This document shows positions 7,461-16,458 of a stretch of 23,979 bases of DNA, piece by piece. Each line of letters starts with the position of its first letter. Position 1 is the stretch's first letter. The stretch is from an uncultured Bacteroidales bacterium (GTDB taxonomy: Bacteria; Bacteroidota; Bacteroidia; Bacteroidales; UBA932), in assembly GCA_904501835.1 (NCBI GenBank), contig CAJGBW010000022.1, positions 1 through 23,979 of the forward strand, given 5' to 3'. A model generated the notes under the pieces. It did no database searches, was not told where the DNA came from, and saw only the letters and a program-made list of their open reading frames with translations. Made by a program: the position numbers and the translations under genes.

Positions 7461-7871
7461 TTATTTTTCCAAAGAAAGGAATGCAGAATGGATAGACTCG
7501 GCAATCTGTGCCATTTCATCCTGCGAAAGTTGGAGTTTTTCTTTACGAAAATCCATATCGGCCTCCGACTGGAGCGGAACCAAATGGATATGAGTATGGG
7601 GCACTTCCATACCCAAGACTGCCACTCCGACTCTTTGGCAAGGAACAGCCTGTCCCAATGCTTTGGCAACACGGCGGGCAAAGGCCCACAAGCCCTCATA
7701 ACATTTCTCATCCAGATTGAAGATATAATCATCTTCCACCTTTTTGGGAATCACAAGCGTATGGCCTTTTGCCATGGGAGCGATATCCAAAAAAGCATAG
7801 TAATCCTCGCTTTCTGCCACCTTGTAAGAGGGAATTTCACCAAGGGCGATACGGGTAAAAATGGTTGCCAT
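7461..7871 (-). CDS. HIT-family nucleotide hydrolase/transferase
   Basis: The protein has 136 residues, standard for a Hint-type histidine-triad protein. The triad HTHIHL holds H92, H94 and H96, which bind the alpha-phosphate and include the nucleophile. The N-terminus ATIFTRIALGEIPSYKVAE (2-20) and the block FLDIAPMAKGHTLVIPK (27-43) are also typical. Such enzymes cleave AMP-lysine, AMP-N-linked or dinucleoside substrates; the real substrate cannot be read from sequence. The gene sits 20 bp downstream of greA. A greA-HIT pairing is one I recall from other Bacteroidetes genomes. It is followed 17 bp later by the DUF4369 lipoprotein gene. Confidence 0.93.
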   Translation of the reverse strand: MATIFTRIALGEIPSYKVAESEDYYAFLDIAPMAKGHTLVIPKKVEDDYIFNLDEKCYEGLWAFARRVAKALGQAVPCQRVGVAVLGMEVPHTHIHLVPLQSEADMDFRKEKLQLSQDEMAQIAESIHSAFLSLEK

Positions 7872-7891
7872 AAGACAGGGCTGTTAAAAAT

Positions 7892-8359
7892 TTACAATGA
7901 GATTTCAAGAATTTCCATTTTCATGGATCCGGCAGGAGTCGTAGCCTCGACCACATCTCCTTTCTGGTGTCCCAAGAGGGCTTTTCCAATGGGGGTTGTG
8001 ATAGCCAACTTGCCATGGGCAAAGTCTGCCTCATTCTCACCTACTAAAGTGAATTCCATGATGCTATTCATAGCCAAATTCTTGATTTTCACTTTGTTAA
8101 GAAGCTGCACTTTGTCCACACCGATTTGTGTCTCATCAATCACGCGGGCAGAAGCAATGAGGTTTTGAAGCTTGCTGATTTGAAGCTCCAACAAGCCCTG
8201 CTGCTCACGGGCGGATTCATACTCGGCATTTTCAGAAAGGTCGCCTTTATCACGAGCCTCTGCAATAGCGGCTGAAATTACAGGACGTTTAGCAATCGCC
8301 TCAGCCAAATCATTTTTTAGTTTTTCCAACCCTTCCTGGGTCATATAATGTATCTGCAT
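7892..8359 (-). CDS. greA: Transcription elongation factor GreA
   Basis: The protein has 155 residues. The N-terminal coiled coil (about 8-75) carries the tip motif RDKGDLSENAEYESA, with the acidic residues D40 and E43 that GreA places in the RNA polymerase active site to stimulate cleavage of backtracked RNA. The C-terminal FKBP-like domain (about 80-155) ends with STPIGKALLG-like sequence (here TTPIGKALLGHQKGD). Family members usually begin MAYMSEEGYKKL; here MQIHYMTQEGLEKL aligns well, so the start at 8359 is favoured. M6 (ATG at 8344) is an alternative. A TAnnTTTG element lies directly against the start codon, so greA may have its own promoter as well as read-through from ribF. Confidence 0.96.
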   Translation of the reverse strand: MQIHYMTQEGLEKLKNDLAEAIAKRPVISAAIAEARDKGDLSENAEYESAREQQGLLELQISKLQNLIASARVIDETQIGVDKVQLLNKVKIKNLAMNSIMEFTLVGENEADFAHGKLAITTPIGKALLGHQKGDVVEATTPAGSMKMEILEISL

Positions 8360-8363
8360 AACA

Positions 8364-8371
8364 CAAAGATA
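8364..8371 (-). promoter_or_regulatory. Possible -7 element of an internal greA promoter
   Basis: TATCTTTG on the minus strand matches TAnnTTTG perfectly and lies in the 30-bp gap between ribF and greA. The distance to the greA ATG is only 4 bp, so transcription would start at or within a few bases of the start codon and give a leaderless or near-leaderless greA message. I see no TTG at the -33 position. A chance match is possible. Confidence 0.35.
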
Positions 8372-8389
8372 ATAAATGTTTTCTATATT

Positions 8390-9286
8390 TTATTGTATCT
8401 TATTTTCTTTCAAAATATCCATAGCCCGCTGCTTATCCTTGCCTAATTGTTCCGAAAGTTCCGTCAAAGAAGAAAAACGAACCTCTTCACGAATTCGAGA
8501 AACAAAACTCAGACGCATATCCAAGCCATAAATATCTTCATTAAAATCCAAAATATGGGTTTCAATGGTCAAACCTCCTCCGCTGGCAACCGTAGGACGG
8601 TAACCAATGTTGCACATTCCTCCAAAAACCCCACCCAAAGTCTGCACCTCAACGGCATAAACGCCCGGAGCAGGAATCGCCTTCAGAGGGTCGTACAACT
8701 GCATGTTTGCCGTCGGATAACCGAGGGTGCGTCCCAAACGCTTACCTGCGACAACCACACCATGCAGAGAATAATTTTCTCCTAACATCTTGGCAGCTTC
8801 TCCCACTTTCCCGCTCGCAATCGCTTTGCGCACGCGAGTAGAGCTAACTGCCTGATTATCCATATAAACCGCTTCTGCAAACACCACGTCTACACCGGCA
8901 GCCTGGGCGATGGGAAGTATTTGTTGCGGCTCCTGGCAGTCACGTCCCATTCTATTGTCATAGCCCAGCACGAGACACTCCGCCTTATATTTTCCTACCA
9001 AAATCTGCTCGACGTATTCTTGCATCGTCATGCCGCTGAAAGTCTTGGAAAAATCCAACACCTCCACGCGATCCACGCCCAGAGAGAGCAGCTTCTCTTT
9101 TTTCTCCTGCAAGGAGGTCAGCAGGCGCAAATCCCGAGCCCCATTTTGCAACACATTGCGCGGATGAGGCCAAAATGTGATGATGAGGCTCTGGGTTTTT
9201 CTCCTACGAGCCTCATCGATCAAAGTCTGTATAATATGACGGTGTCCAAGATGAACACCGTCAAAAAAGCCTGTGGCTACAACCAT
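8390..9286 (-). CDS. ribF: Bifunctional riboflavin kinase/FAD synthetase
   Basis: The protein has 298 residues and converts riboflavin to FMN and FMN to FAD. The N-terminal nucleotidyltransferase domain (1 to about 155) shows GFFDGVHLGH (6-15), TFWPHP (37-42) and SSTRVR (148-153). The C-terminal kinase domain (about 172-298) shows GYPTAN (189-194) and ETHILDFNEDIYG, which holds the catalytic glutamate. The N-terminus is short: only five residues precede GFFDG, whereas many RibF proteins have about 15-20 more. A TGA three codons upstream of the ATG in the same frame rules out a longer form. The ATG lies inside the 3' end of glgP (10-bp overlap), so translation is probably coupled to glgP. Confidence 0.96.
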   Translation of the reverse strand: MVVATGFFDGVHLGHRHIIQTLIDEARRRKTQSLIITFWPHPRNVLQNGARDLRLLTSLQEKKEKLLSLGVDRVEVLDFSKTFSGMTMQEYVEQILVGKYKAECLVLGYDNRMGRDCQEPQQILPIAQAAGVDVVFAEAVYMDNQAVSSTRVRKAIASGKVGEAAKMLGENYSLHGVVVAGKRLGRTLGYPTANMQLYDPLKAIPAPGVYAVEVQTLGGVFGGMCNIGYRPTVASGGGLTIETHILDFNEDIYGLDMRLSFVSRIREEVRFSSLTELSEQLGKDKQRAMDILKENKIQ

Positions 9287-11844
9287 TTCACCAACTCAAA
9301 ATCCTGTCTGTGAGGAAGAAGGTCATTCTTGGCATACATACGAACGGCCATCTGGTAGAAACCGGCCATTGCAGGAACCAAGGTAGCGCGATATACCGTC
9401 TTGTCTGCCTCGGAAGAAACGACAGCCAACTCACATTTTTCCTCAATGTGGTACTGACCTTTCTCATTGACAGAAGCCACCAGAATCTCAACGCCGATAT
9501 CCTCGGGTTTGATATTGCGAAGACCCAAAACAACCTCTGCATCGAAGTGTCCATCGGTAGAAATCTGGTTGATGATGCTATCGGGACGAGAAACGGAAAT
9601 CACCTCGATACCGGACCAGTCAAGACGCATGTTGCGTTTCCAAGAAGCGATTTTCTTGGCCGTCTCATAATTGTCAGCTGACAACGCCGTAACACGGGCA
9701 GACTGAGGAACATAGTACTGGTTCACATAATCCGTCAACATACGGTTGGTCGTAAAGTTGCAAGCAACCTGTGCGATGGTATTCTTGATAAACTCAATCC
9801 ACTCTGCACTGCGGCCCGTACCAGGGTTCACATTGTAGAAGGCAGGAGCGATTTCGTTCTCGATGATACCGTAAATGGTCGCTGCATCCAACTCATCCTG
9901 GTAGTTCTGATCTTCGTAGGTACGTTCCATAGGAAGGGCCCAACCGGCACCTTTCTTGTAGCCCTCAACCCACCATCCGTCAAGTACGGAGAAGTGCATT
10001 ACACCGTTCATAGAAGCCTTTTCACCAGAAGTACCGGAAGCCTCCAAAGGACGGGTAGGGTTGTTCATCCACACATCCACACCCTGTACGAGCAATTTCG
10101 CCAACGTGATGTCGTAGTTGGGGATGAAGAGAATCTTACCGATAAAGCGCTCATCTTTGGAAATCTCAACAATGTGTCTGATCAAGTCCTGACCGGCTTT
10201 GTCAGCAGGGTGAGCCTTACCGGCAAAGATAAACTGTACAGGCTGCTTGGGGTCGTTGACAATCTCATTCAAACGGTCCAAATCGCGGAACAACAAGTGT
10301 GCACGTTTGTAAGTTGCAAAACGTCTTGCGAAACCGATGGTCAAAACATCGTCACGAAGGGTCTCCTTGATGGTCACAATCTGACGGGGAGAGTAGTGGT
10401 TGGCTGCAATAGGATCGCTCAAGCGCTCTTTGATAAAGTCAATCAAACGTGTTTTGAGGGTCGTTCTTACATTCCAAACAGTCTCATCGGACACTTTGTA
10501 AATGCCGTCGAAGCAAGATTTATCATAGTGGTGAGTCTTGAATTCCTCACCGAATACTTTTGCGTGTACGGTCTTCCACTCGGGCGCACACCAAGTCGGG
10601 TAGTGCACACCGTTGGTAACGTAGCTTACATGCAATTCATCCTTGAGGTAGCCCGGCCACATCTTGTTCAAGATATCCTTGCTCACCTCACCATGCAACC
10701 AGCTCACACCATTGACCTCCTGAGAGATATTGGCAGCGAGGATGGACATGGAGAATTTCTCTGAGCTATCTTTGGGATTGATTTTACCCAAGCTCATCAA
10801 AGTCGTCCAATTGACTTTCAACGCACGCTCAAATTTACCGATATACTGGCCCAACATACCGTCTTCGAAGGCATCGTGACCGGCAGGAACGGGGGTATGA
10901 GTCGTAAAGAGAGAAGAAGCACGAACCACTTCCAACGCCTCGTCGAAAGACAAATTGTCATTGTTGATATACTCGTTCAAACGCTCCAAACCAATGAAAG
11001 CGGCGTGTCCCTCGTTGCAGTGGTAAACCTGAGGATTCATACCCAAAGCGCGGAGCAAACGAATACCACCCACACCGAGCAACATCTCCTGTTTCAAACG
11101 GTTCTCCCAGTCACCGCCATAGAGGTGGTGAGTTACGGAGCGGTCATCCATGCGGTTGTCCTCGTAGTCGGTATCCATCAAATAGAGGTCGGTACGACCC
11201 ACAGCCACTTTCCAAACACGGGCTTTAAGCACGCGGCCCGGGAAATCTACGCTGACAGTCAGCCAGTTGCCATTGGCATCGTAAACGGGCTGTGCCGGGG
11301 TGCGGAAGAAATCCTGTGCGTCATATTTGGAAATCTGATCACCATAAGCGGAAAGCATCTGGGTGAAATAGCCATAGCGGTAGAACAAACCTACAGCGAC
11401 CATGTTGACATTCATATCACTGGTCTCTTTGAGGTAGTCACCGGCCAAAATACCCAAACCGCCGGAATAAATTTTGAGGGAGGTGTCCAAACCATATTCC
11501 ATACAGAAATATGCGATGGAAGGGTCGGTACGCTGCTCCTTCAATTTCATATACTCCTTGAACTCAGCGGTCACGGCTGACAAACGAGCCAAAAATGCGC
11601 TGTCGTTCTTCAATTCTTTGTACTTGCGCGAACTAATGCGGTCAAGCATCAAAATCGGGTTTTCACCAGCTGCCTGCCAAGCTTCAGGGTCGATGGACTT
11701 GAACAACTCTCTGGCAGAGTCATTCCAACACCACCAAAGGTTCTTTGACAAGGTTTCCAATTCGGCCAATACGCCGGTCAATTGTCTTCTAACTAATACT
11801 GTGTTCCAGGAAGGCTGGTTAACTTCAATGTTTCTGTATCCCAT
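9277..11844 (-). CDS. glgP: Alpha-glucan (glycogen/maltodextrin) phosphorylase, GT35
   Basis: The protein has 855 residues. It removes glucose units from alpha-1,4-glucan ends as glucose-1-phosphate, using pyridoxal phosphate. The N-terminal 110 residues, with NLWWCWNDSARELF (35-48), form the DUF3417-type region of the short phosphorylase subgroup found in many anaerobes and thermophiles. The phosphorylase core follows with YFCMEYGLDTSLKIYSGGLG (112-131), HCNEGHAAF (275-283) and FARRFATYKRAHLL (505-518). The cofactor motif is EASGTSGEKASMNG (601-614), with K609 as the probable PLP lysine. This variant replaces the GTxNMKxxxNG of E. coli MalP/GlgP. The gene is 26 bp downstream of the GH57 gene and overlaps ribF at its end, in a glycogen gene cluster. 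Confidence 0.95.
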   Translation of the reverse strand: MGYRNIEVNQPSWNTVLVRRQLTGVLAELETLSKNLWWCWNDSARELFKSIDPEAWQAAGENPILMLDRISSRKYKELKNDSAFLARLSAVTAEFKEYMKLKEQRTDPSIAYFCMEYGLDTSLKIYSGGLGILAGDYLKETSDMNVNMVAVGLFYRYGYFTQMLSAYGDQISKYDAQDFFRTPAQPVYDANGNWLTVSVDFPGRVLKARVWKVAVGRTDLYLMDTDYEDNRMDDRSVTHHLYGGDWENRLKQEMLLGVGGIRLLRALGMNPQVYHCNEGHAAFIGLERLNEYINNDNLSFDEALEVVRASSLFTTHTPVPAGHDAFEDGMLGQYIGKFERALKVNWTTLMSLGKINPKDSSEKFSMSILAANISQEVNGVSWLHGEVSKDILNKMWPGYLKDELHVSYVTNGVHYPTWCAPEWKTVHAKVFGEEFKTHHYDKSCFDGIYKVSDETVWNVRTTLKTRLIDFIKERLSDPIAANHYSPRQIVTIKETLRDDVLTIGFARRFATYKRAHLLFRDLDRLNEIVNDPKQPVQFIFAGKAHPADKAGQDLIRHIVEISKDERFIGKILFIPNYDITLAKLLVQGVDVWMNNPTRPLEASGTSGEKASMNGVMHFSVLDGWWVEGYKKGAGWALPMERTYEDQNYQDELDAATIYGIIENEIAPAFYNVNPGTGRSAEWIEFIKNTIAQVACNFTTNRMLTDYVNQYYVPQSARVTALSADNYETAKKIASWKRNMRLDWSGIEVISVSRPDSIINQISTDGHFDAEVVLGLRNIKPEDIGVEILVASVNEKGQYHIEEKCELAVVSSEADKTVYRATLVPAMAGFYQMAVRMYAKNDLLPHRQDFELVKWL

Positions 11845-11870
11845 TGTAATATATATAAATAAAGGTTAAG

Positions 11871-13214
11871 TTATTCTTTCTTTTTGGCAGTGGTCTTCTT
11901 GCTTACCGTCTTTTTAGCGGCGGGTTTTTTAGCCGCTGCTTTTTCTGCCGTTGCTTTCTTTTTCGGTTTTACGATGCGCACAGGAGCGACAGGGCTCTCG
12001 TTCACACGGCTCACATTGCCGGAAGCGAGGGCGTCATCCACACGGATATAGAAGTCACTCAAGACGTTCATATAGTTGATGAAAGCCTCATAGGGCGTAT
12101 CGTAGGGGTTGAAATACTTGTGTACGGCGCCGTCAGAGAAGAATTTGGTACACATATAATAGAAATGGTCGCTCTCCTGCAAATGGCCGTAGTCAGACCA
12201 GAGGGCGTCGTCATTCAAAATGCCCAATTTCTCGCTCAACGCATACAATTTGTTGAACGCATCGTTCTGCAATTCGTTACCGAGCCATGCAGACACGTCT
12301 CTTTCCTCGTCGGCCCAAGAAATAGCATCGGGCACATCGAGGGGAGCCACAGCCGCATGCTTCTGGGAAGCAATCGCAGGCGTAACAAATTCAAAGGTAC
12401 CATCGTGCAAAACCACGTCAGGCAAGCATTTGAGGAAGTCAAAAATACCGCAAGAGGCCTTCTGGTGCTCACCAAAAGTCTCATAGTCCATAAACAAATT
12501 GACAATATCGTCATTTTGTGCGGCATCCTTGAGCCAGAGCAAATACTTGTCAGCGGTAAGCGGCCACTCTGCCCATCCCTTATCGGAGAAACGGAAAGCG
12601 ATATCGTCGCTCAACGAAGAATTCTTCAACAAGAGTTTCAAATCGGAAGCGGCAGCGCAGCTATACAGGAAGTTGGGGCTTTTCCAACCCAAAATATGCT
12701 TGGCACCCTCGGTAATCATGGTTTTGTATCCCATCTCGCTAACCATCGCACCGATGTTGTCAGAATAAATCAACTCGGTATTGCGGAAGGTAACGGGGGT
12801 CTTACCGAAGTATTTTTCAATGGCTTTTCTGTGGCGGTTTACCTGATGTTTGAAGTCCTCAGGCTGTGCCAGAGAGGCCAAAGAGTGATAATAGGTCTCG
12901 GAAAGGAACTCCACACAACCGGTATCAGCCAGCTTACGGAAACTCTCGATAACCTCGGGACAATATCTGTCCAACTGCTCCAACAAAGAACCGGTAATAC
13001 TGAATGACACTTTGAAATTGCCACCGTGACGGTTGATCAAATCCAGCAACAAGGCGTTGGCAGGAAGGTAGCATTTCTGAGCCACTCTTTTGAGAATGGT
13101 TCTGTTGTTAAAATCATCATAATAGTGCGAACTCTTTCCGATGTCGAAAAATCTGAAAAGACGAAGACGGGTCGGCTGATGCACGTGGAAATAAAGGCAA
13201 ATACTCTTTTTCAT
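11871..13214 (-). CDS. GH57 alpha-amylase-type glycosidase with Lys/Ala-rich C-terminal tail
   Basis: The protein has 447 residues. The start MKKSICLYFHVHQPTRLR is the signature of glycoside hydrolase family 57 (YFHVHQP, 8-14). The expected nucleophile is E147 in FRNTELIYSD (143-152), and the acid/base is D243 in FMDYETFGEH (241-250). The family acts on alpha-glucans as amylase, 4-alpha-glucanotransferase or branching enzyme. There is no signal peptide, so it probably acts on intracellular glycogen. The catalytic part ends near residue 410. It is followed by a low-complexity basic tail (416-447) with 14 lysines in 32 residues and AAAKKPAAKK-type repeats, like histone H1 tails. The gene is 3 bp after the GT4 gene and 26 bp before glgP. 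Function within GH57 cannot be fixed by eye. Confidence 0.93.
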   Translation of the reverse strand: MKKSICLYFHVHQPTRLRLFRFFDIGKSSHYYDDFNNRTILKRVAQKCYLPANALLLDLINRHGGNFKVSFSITGSLLEQLDRYCPEVIESFRKLADTGCVEFLSETYYHSLASLAQPEDFKHQVNRHRKAIEKYFGKTPVTFRNTELIYSDNIGAMVSEMGYKTMITEGAKHILGWKSPNFLYSCAAASDLKLLLKNSSLSDDIAFRFSDKGWAEWPLTADKYLLWLKDAAQNDDIVNLFMDYETFGEHQKASCGIFDFLKCLPDVVLHDGTFEFVTPAIASQKHAAVAPLDVPDAISWADEERDVSAWLGNELQNDAFNKLYALSEKLGILNDDALWSDYGHLQESDHFYYMCTKFFSDGAVHKYFNPYDTPYEAFINYMNVLSDFYIRVDDALASGNVSRVNESPVAPVRIVKPKKKATAEKAAAKKPAAKKTVSKKTTAKKKE

Positions 13215-13217
13215 ATC

Positions 13218-14504
13218 CTAGAGAACTGACTGATAAACTTGTTTAACTTTTGCGGCCGCATTGACCCATTTGATGGCATTCACCTCATCGTGTCCTTTCT
13301 CGGCGGCCACCTTGGACAGAGCGGGATAATTGAGCAATCCGTAGATAGCGTCTGCCATCGCGTCCACATCCCAGAAGTCGGTCTTGAGGGCGTAGTCGAG
13401 AATTTCCGCACATCCGGACTGCTTACTGATGATGGACGGAACATAGGTCTGCATGGCCTCCAAAGGTGAAATTCCGAAAGGCTCACTGATGGAAGGCATT
13501 ACATAAACATCCGACAAGGCAAACATTTTCTGCACATCCGCTCCACGCAAGAAACCCGTGAAGTGGAAGCGCTCGGAAATACCCAAACGGGCGACGTGGC
13601 GAATACACTTGTTGAGCATATCACCGCTACCGGCCATCACAAAACGCACATTTTCGCAACGTTTGAGGATTTTGGCAGCCGCCTCGATGAAATACTCGGG
13701 ACCTTTCTGATAGGTCACACGACCCAGGAAGGTCACCACCTTGTCTTTCACGCCGCGCTCTACCTGAATGTTTTCGCGTCCGCTGAAATCCACGGCATTG
13801 TGTACCGCAACCACCTTGTCCGGCGCAACACCATATTTATTAATACAGATATTGCGGGTCAAATCACTCACGGCAATCACTTTGTCAGCAGCCAACATAC
13901 CTTTGCGCTCCAAATCATAGACGCGCGTGTCAATGTTGTCGTCGCTGCTTCGGTCAAAGGAAGTCGCATGCACATGAACCACCAAGGGTTTACCTGTAAG
14001 CTGTTTCGCGGCAATACCGGCCAAATACGTCAACCAGTCGTGCGCGTGGATGACATCAAACTCATCCTTGTGCTGCATGGCAATCGTGGCACCAACCATG
14101 GCGTAACGGGCAACCTCTTCCATCAAGTTTGCACCGTATTTGCCGGAAAATTTATATTTCTGTCCGTATTGCACACGAAAATCCTCCGTCTGTCTTCTGC
14201 GTTCCTCCTCAACGATGGTTGAGAATTCTTCGGGAGAGACATAGGGAATCATGTTGGTGCCAATATGAACGAACTGGACCTTGCCCAAAAATTCATCGAC
14301 GGTGCGTGTCGTTACATCGACAGCCACATCGCTCGCATTGATAATTTTCACCGCACTTTGGTCCTCGTCACCGCTGGCAGAGGGCATCACGAAAAGCACC
14401 TCGACATCATTGGCCGCAAGTCCTTTTGTCATACCGTAGCAAGCCGTTCCAAGACCTCCTGCGATGTGGGGAGGAAACTCCCAACCGAACATCAATACCT
14501 TCAT
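13218..14504 (-). CDS. GT4-type glycosyltransferase, glycogen-synthase-like
   Basis: The protein has 428 residues with a GT-B fold. The N-terminal domain begins MKVLMFGWEFPPHIAGGLGT, whose GGLG loop (16-19) resembles that of starch and glycogen synthases. The C-terminal domain has GRVTYQKGPEYFIEAA (261-276) and the donor-binding EPFGISPLE motif with E341 and E349. Given its position between the debranching enzyme (2 bp upstream) and the GH57 gene (3 bp downstream), it most likely elongates alpha-1,4-glucan from a sugar nucleotide. Whether it uses ADP- or UDP-glucose cannot be read from sequence. No glgC is nearby, and UDP-glucose-dependent glycogen synthesis has been described in Prevotella. 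It is shorter than classical GlgA (about 475), and another GT4 role is possible. Confidence 0.88.
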   Translation of the reverse strand: MKVLMFGWEFPPHIAGGLGTACYGMTKGLAANDVEVLFVMPSASGDEDQSAVKIINASDVAVDVTTRTVDEFLGKVQFVHIGTNMIPYVSPEEFSTIVEEERRRQTEDFRVQYGQKYKFSGKYGANLMEEVARYAMVGATIAMQHKDEFDVIHAHDWLTYLAGIAAKQLTGKPLVVHVHATSFDRSSDDNIDTRVYDLERKGMLAADKVIAVSDLTRNICINKYGVAPDKVVAVHNAVDFSGRENIQVERGVKDKVVTFLGRVTYQKGPEYFIEAAAKILKRCENVRFVMAGSGDMLNKCIRHVARLGISERFHFTGFLRGADVQKMFALSDVYVMPSISEPFGISPLEAMQTYVPSIISKQSGCAEILDYALKTDFWDVDAMADAIYGLLNYPALSKVAAEKGHDEVNAIKWVNAAAKVKQVYQSVL

Positions 14505-14506
14505 AT

Positions 14507-16447
14507 TTATTTCTCTAATTTATTTACTGCAATCAGATATTCACTCCACAACAACGATGCGGTGGCACAGGCCGAAGAAATGGCTCCGTGCGGCTCGTGC
14601 GGGGGATCTCCATCGTACAACTCGGAAAATGCGCCCACGCCGTGTTTGCTGATATCTTCCAAAAATCCTTCAAGCAAATACTCTGCCTTCTTCACAAATG
14701 CAGGGCCTACCATCTTGAAGTTGATGTCAATATAGGCACCCAACAACTCGGGACGGGTACAACCTTGGTGATAAGCCAAGTCGCGATCACGCTGGGAACC
14801 TTCATAGACACCTCTATAATTTACGTTACGGGGAGAGAGGGTGCGAAGACCGCGTTTGGTCACAAGTTCGCTCTTCACCACAGACATAATCTGGCTCTTC
14901 ACCTCGTCATCTACCGGAGAATAAGGCACGTACACGGCAACCATCTGGTTGGGACGAACCTCAAAGTGTCCGCCGGCATTGTCCACATAGTCAGCCAAAT
15001 ACCCCTTGCTCTCATTGTAGAAAGTAGCTTGGAAATTGGCCTTTGCCAAATCGCGCACCTTGCTCCATTTGTTCACAAAGTCGTTCTTTTTCGCACCATA
15101 CTTCTCTTCCATCTCCAAAGCGAAGCACAGGGCGTTGTACCACCAAGCATTGGTGTCAACCTGATAACCGGCACGTTCCGTCACAGGATAGCCATCCACA
15201 TAGGCATTCATCCAAGAAAGAGCCGTGCGATCCATCTGCGCCCACAACAGACCGTTGGGATGCAAACCGACCTCTTTTCTCACGCCGGGAGCATAGCTCT
15301 CGATGATGCCGCACATGACTTTGCCGTATTTTTTCCAAACATCTTTCTCACCACCGGCAAAAGCAATGTACTGCTGCAACACATCTGCGATACGCAAAGG
15401 TGCCTCCACCTGGGTGGTACGGCGATACAGACGTTCTTCGTTGTCTGCAATCAAATTATCCAGAATCTCTTCAAATTCAGCACAATCGCCATCGGCATAC
15501 AAAGTCAGACCCGGCAAGGAAACGACCGTCTCACGCAACAGACCGGCATCCAACCAGGAAAAACCGGCGCAAATACGTTTGCGGCCATCGCGGCTGTATT
15601 TGAGCAAATCGGCATTGTGTACAAGCACGTCCTGGAAGTTGTCGCTGGCGTCCATCGACTTCTCTGCCTTGTCGTAGCGGCTCTTGATGCTGCGGGGAGC
15701 AACCTCACCCACACCGGCTGCCACAACGAGCACATCGCCTTTTTTCATCTCCACGCAGAAATCACCGGGAACAAAAAGGTCTTCGATGCAGTCAAATCCA
15801 CGACGGTACTCATCGGAGTAAGTCACTCCCTTGTACCAGCAGGGTGCATATTTGAACGAAGATTTTGCAGAACTGAGCTGAATATTCAAATCCGGGAAAC
15901 CGGGATACATCTTGAAGGCTGCACCTCCGTTGATTTCACGATAAGAAGTATCTGCCTGCGCATTTTGCTGGGTCAAGGCGTGAATACTTCTGAATGCCAG
16001 GAAAGGGCGGAGGGTCATCTTAACCACAGAAGGAGAAGCCACCAATTCATAACGAATCATCACCTGATCGGAGTCGGGCGTGAGAAGCAAAGATTTCTTC
16101 AAAACAATCTCGCCGACTTTGTAGGTGAGGGTCGGAATGGGGTTCACATCGAAGTCCACAATGTATTTGTGTCCTTTCGGGTCATATTGGCCACCATAGC
16201 AATGGATACCCAAGTTGAATTGTCTGCCACTCAAATAAAGACTCTCATCGAGGGCGGAAAGCAACATGTATTTGCCGCCACCCAACGCATCAACCGGCAC
16301 AGCCAGCAGGCCGTGGTAACGACGGGTATTGCAAGCCACGATGGACGTGTTGCAATAGGCGCCCGTCTTGTTGGCGCTGATAATCTCGCGTTTGAGCGAA
16401 TAAGACAGATTGACAAGTTCCGCTTTGTTGAATGTTAGAAATGCCAT
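14507..16447 (-). CDS. Glycogen debranching enzyme (GDE family, GH133-type amylo-alpha-1,6-glucosidase)
   Basis: The protein has 646 residues. The N-terminal GDE_N domain (about 15-240) has the conserved CNTRRYHGLLAVPV (39-52). The C-terminal alpha/alpha-barrel (about 285-640) contains WAQMDRTALSWMNAYVDG, a RPNQMVAVYVPYSP block near residue 497 and SELYDGDPPHEPHG near 612. These are the blocks of archaeal/bacterial-type debranching enzymes, which remove alpha-1,6 branches from limit dextrin. There is no signal peptide, so action is probably on cytoplasmic glycogen. It lies 11 bp downstream of glgB and 2 bp upstream of the GT4 gene, consistent with one operon for building and trimming glycogen. 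It is not the GH13 GlgX type of enterobacteria. Confidence 0.94.
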   Translation of the reverse strand: MAFLTFNKAELVNLSYSLKREIISANKTGAYCNTSIVACNTRRYHGLLAVPVDALGGGKYMLLSALDESLYLSGRQFNLGIHCYGGQYDPKGHKYIVDFDVNPIPTLTYKVGEIVLKKSLLLTPDSDQVMIRYELVASPSVVKMTLRPFLAFRSIHALTQQNAQADTSYREINGGAAFKMYPGFPDLNIQLSSAKSSFKYAPCWYKGVTYSDEYRRGFDCIEDLFVPGDFCVEMKKGDVLVVAAGVGEVAPRSIKSRYDKAEKSMDASDNFQDVLVHNADLLKYSRDGRKRICAGFSWLDAGLLRETVVSLPGLTLYADGDCAEFEEILDNLIADNEERLYRRTTQVEAPLRIADVLQQYIAFAGGEKDVWKKYGKVMCGIIESYAPGVRKEVGLHPNGLLWAQMDRTALSWMNAYVDGYPVTERAGYQVDTNAWWYNALCFALEMEEKYGAKKNDFVNKWSKVRDLAKANFQATFYNESKGYLADYVDNAGGHFEVRPNQMVAVYVPYSPVDDEVKSQIMSVVKSELVTKRGLRTLSPRNVNYRGVYEGSQRDRDLAYHQGCTRPELLGAYIDINFKMVGPAFVKKAEYLLEGFLEDISKHGVGAFSELYDGDPPHEPHGAISSACATASLLWSEYLIAVNKLEK

Positions 16448-16458
16448 ATCATTTATTT

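Noticed and set aside
14588..16438. A 616-codon open frame on the plus strand
   Set aside because: It is antisense to the debranching enzyme gene. It shows no recognisable domain, and its composition is that of a reverse-complement shadow.
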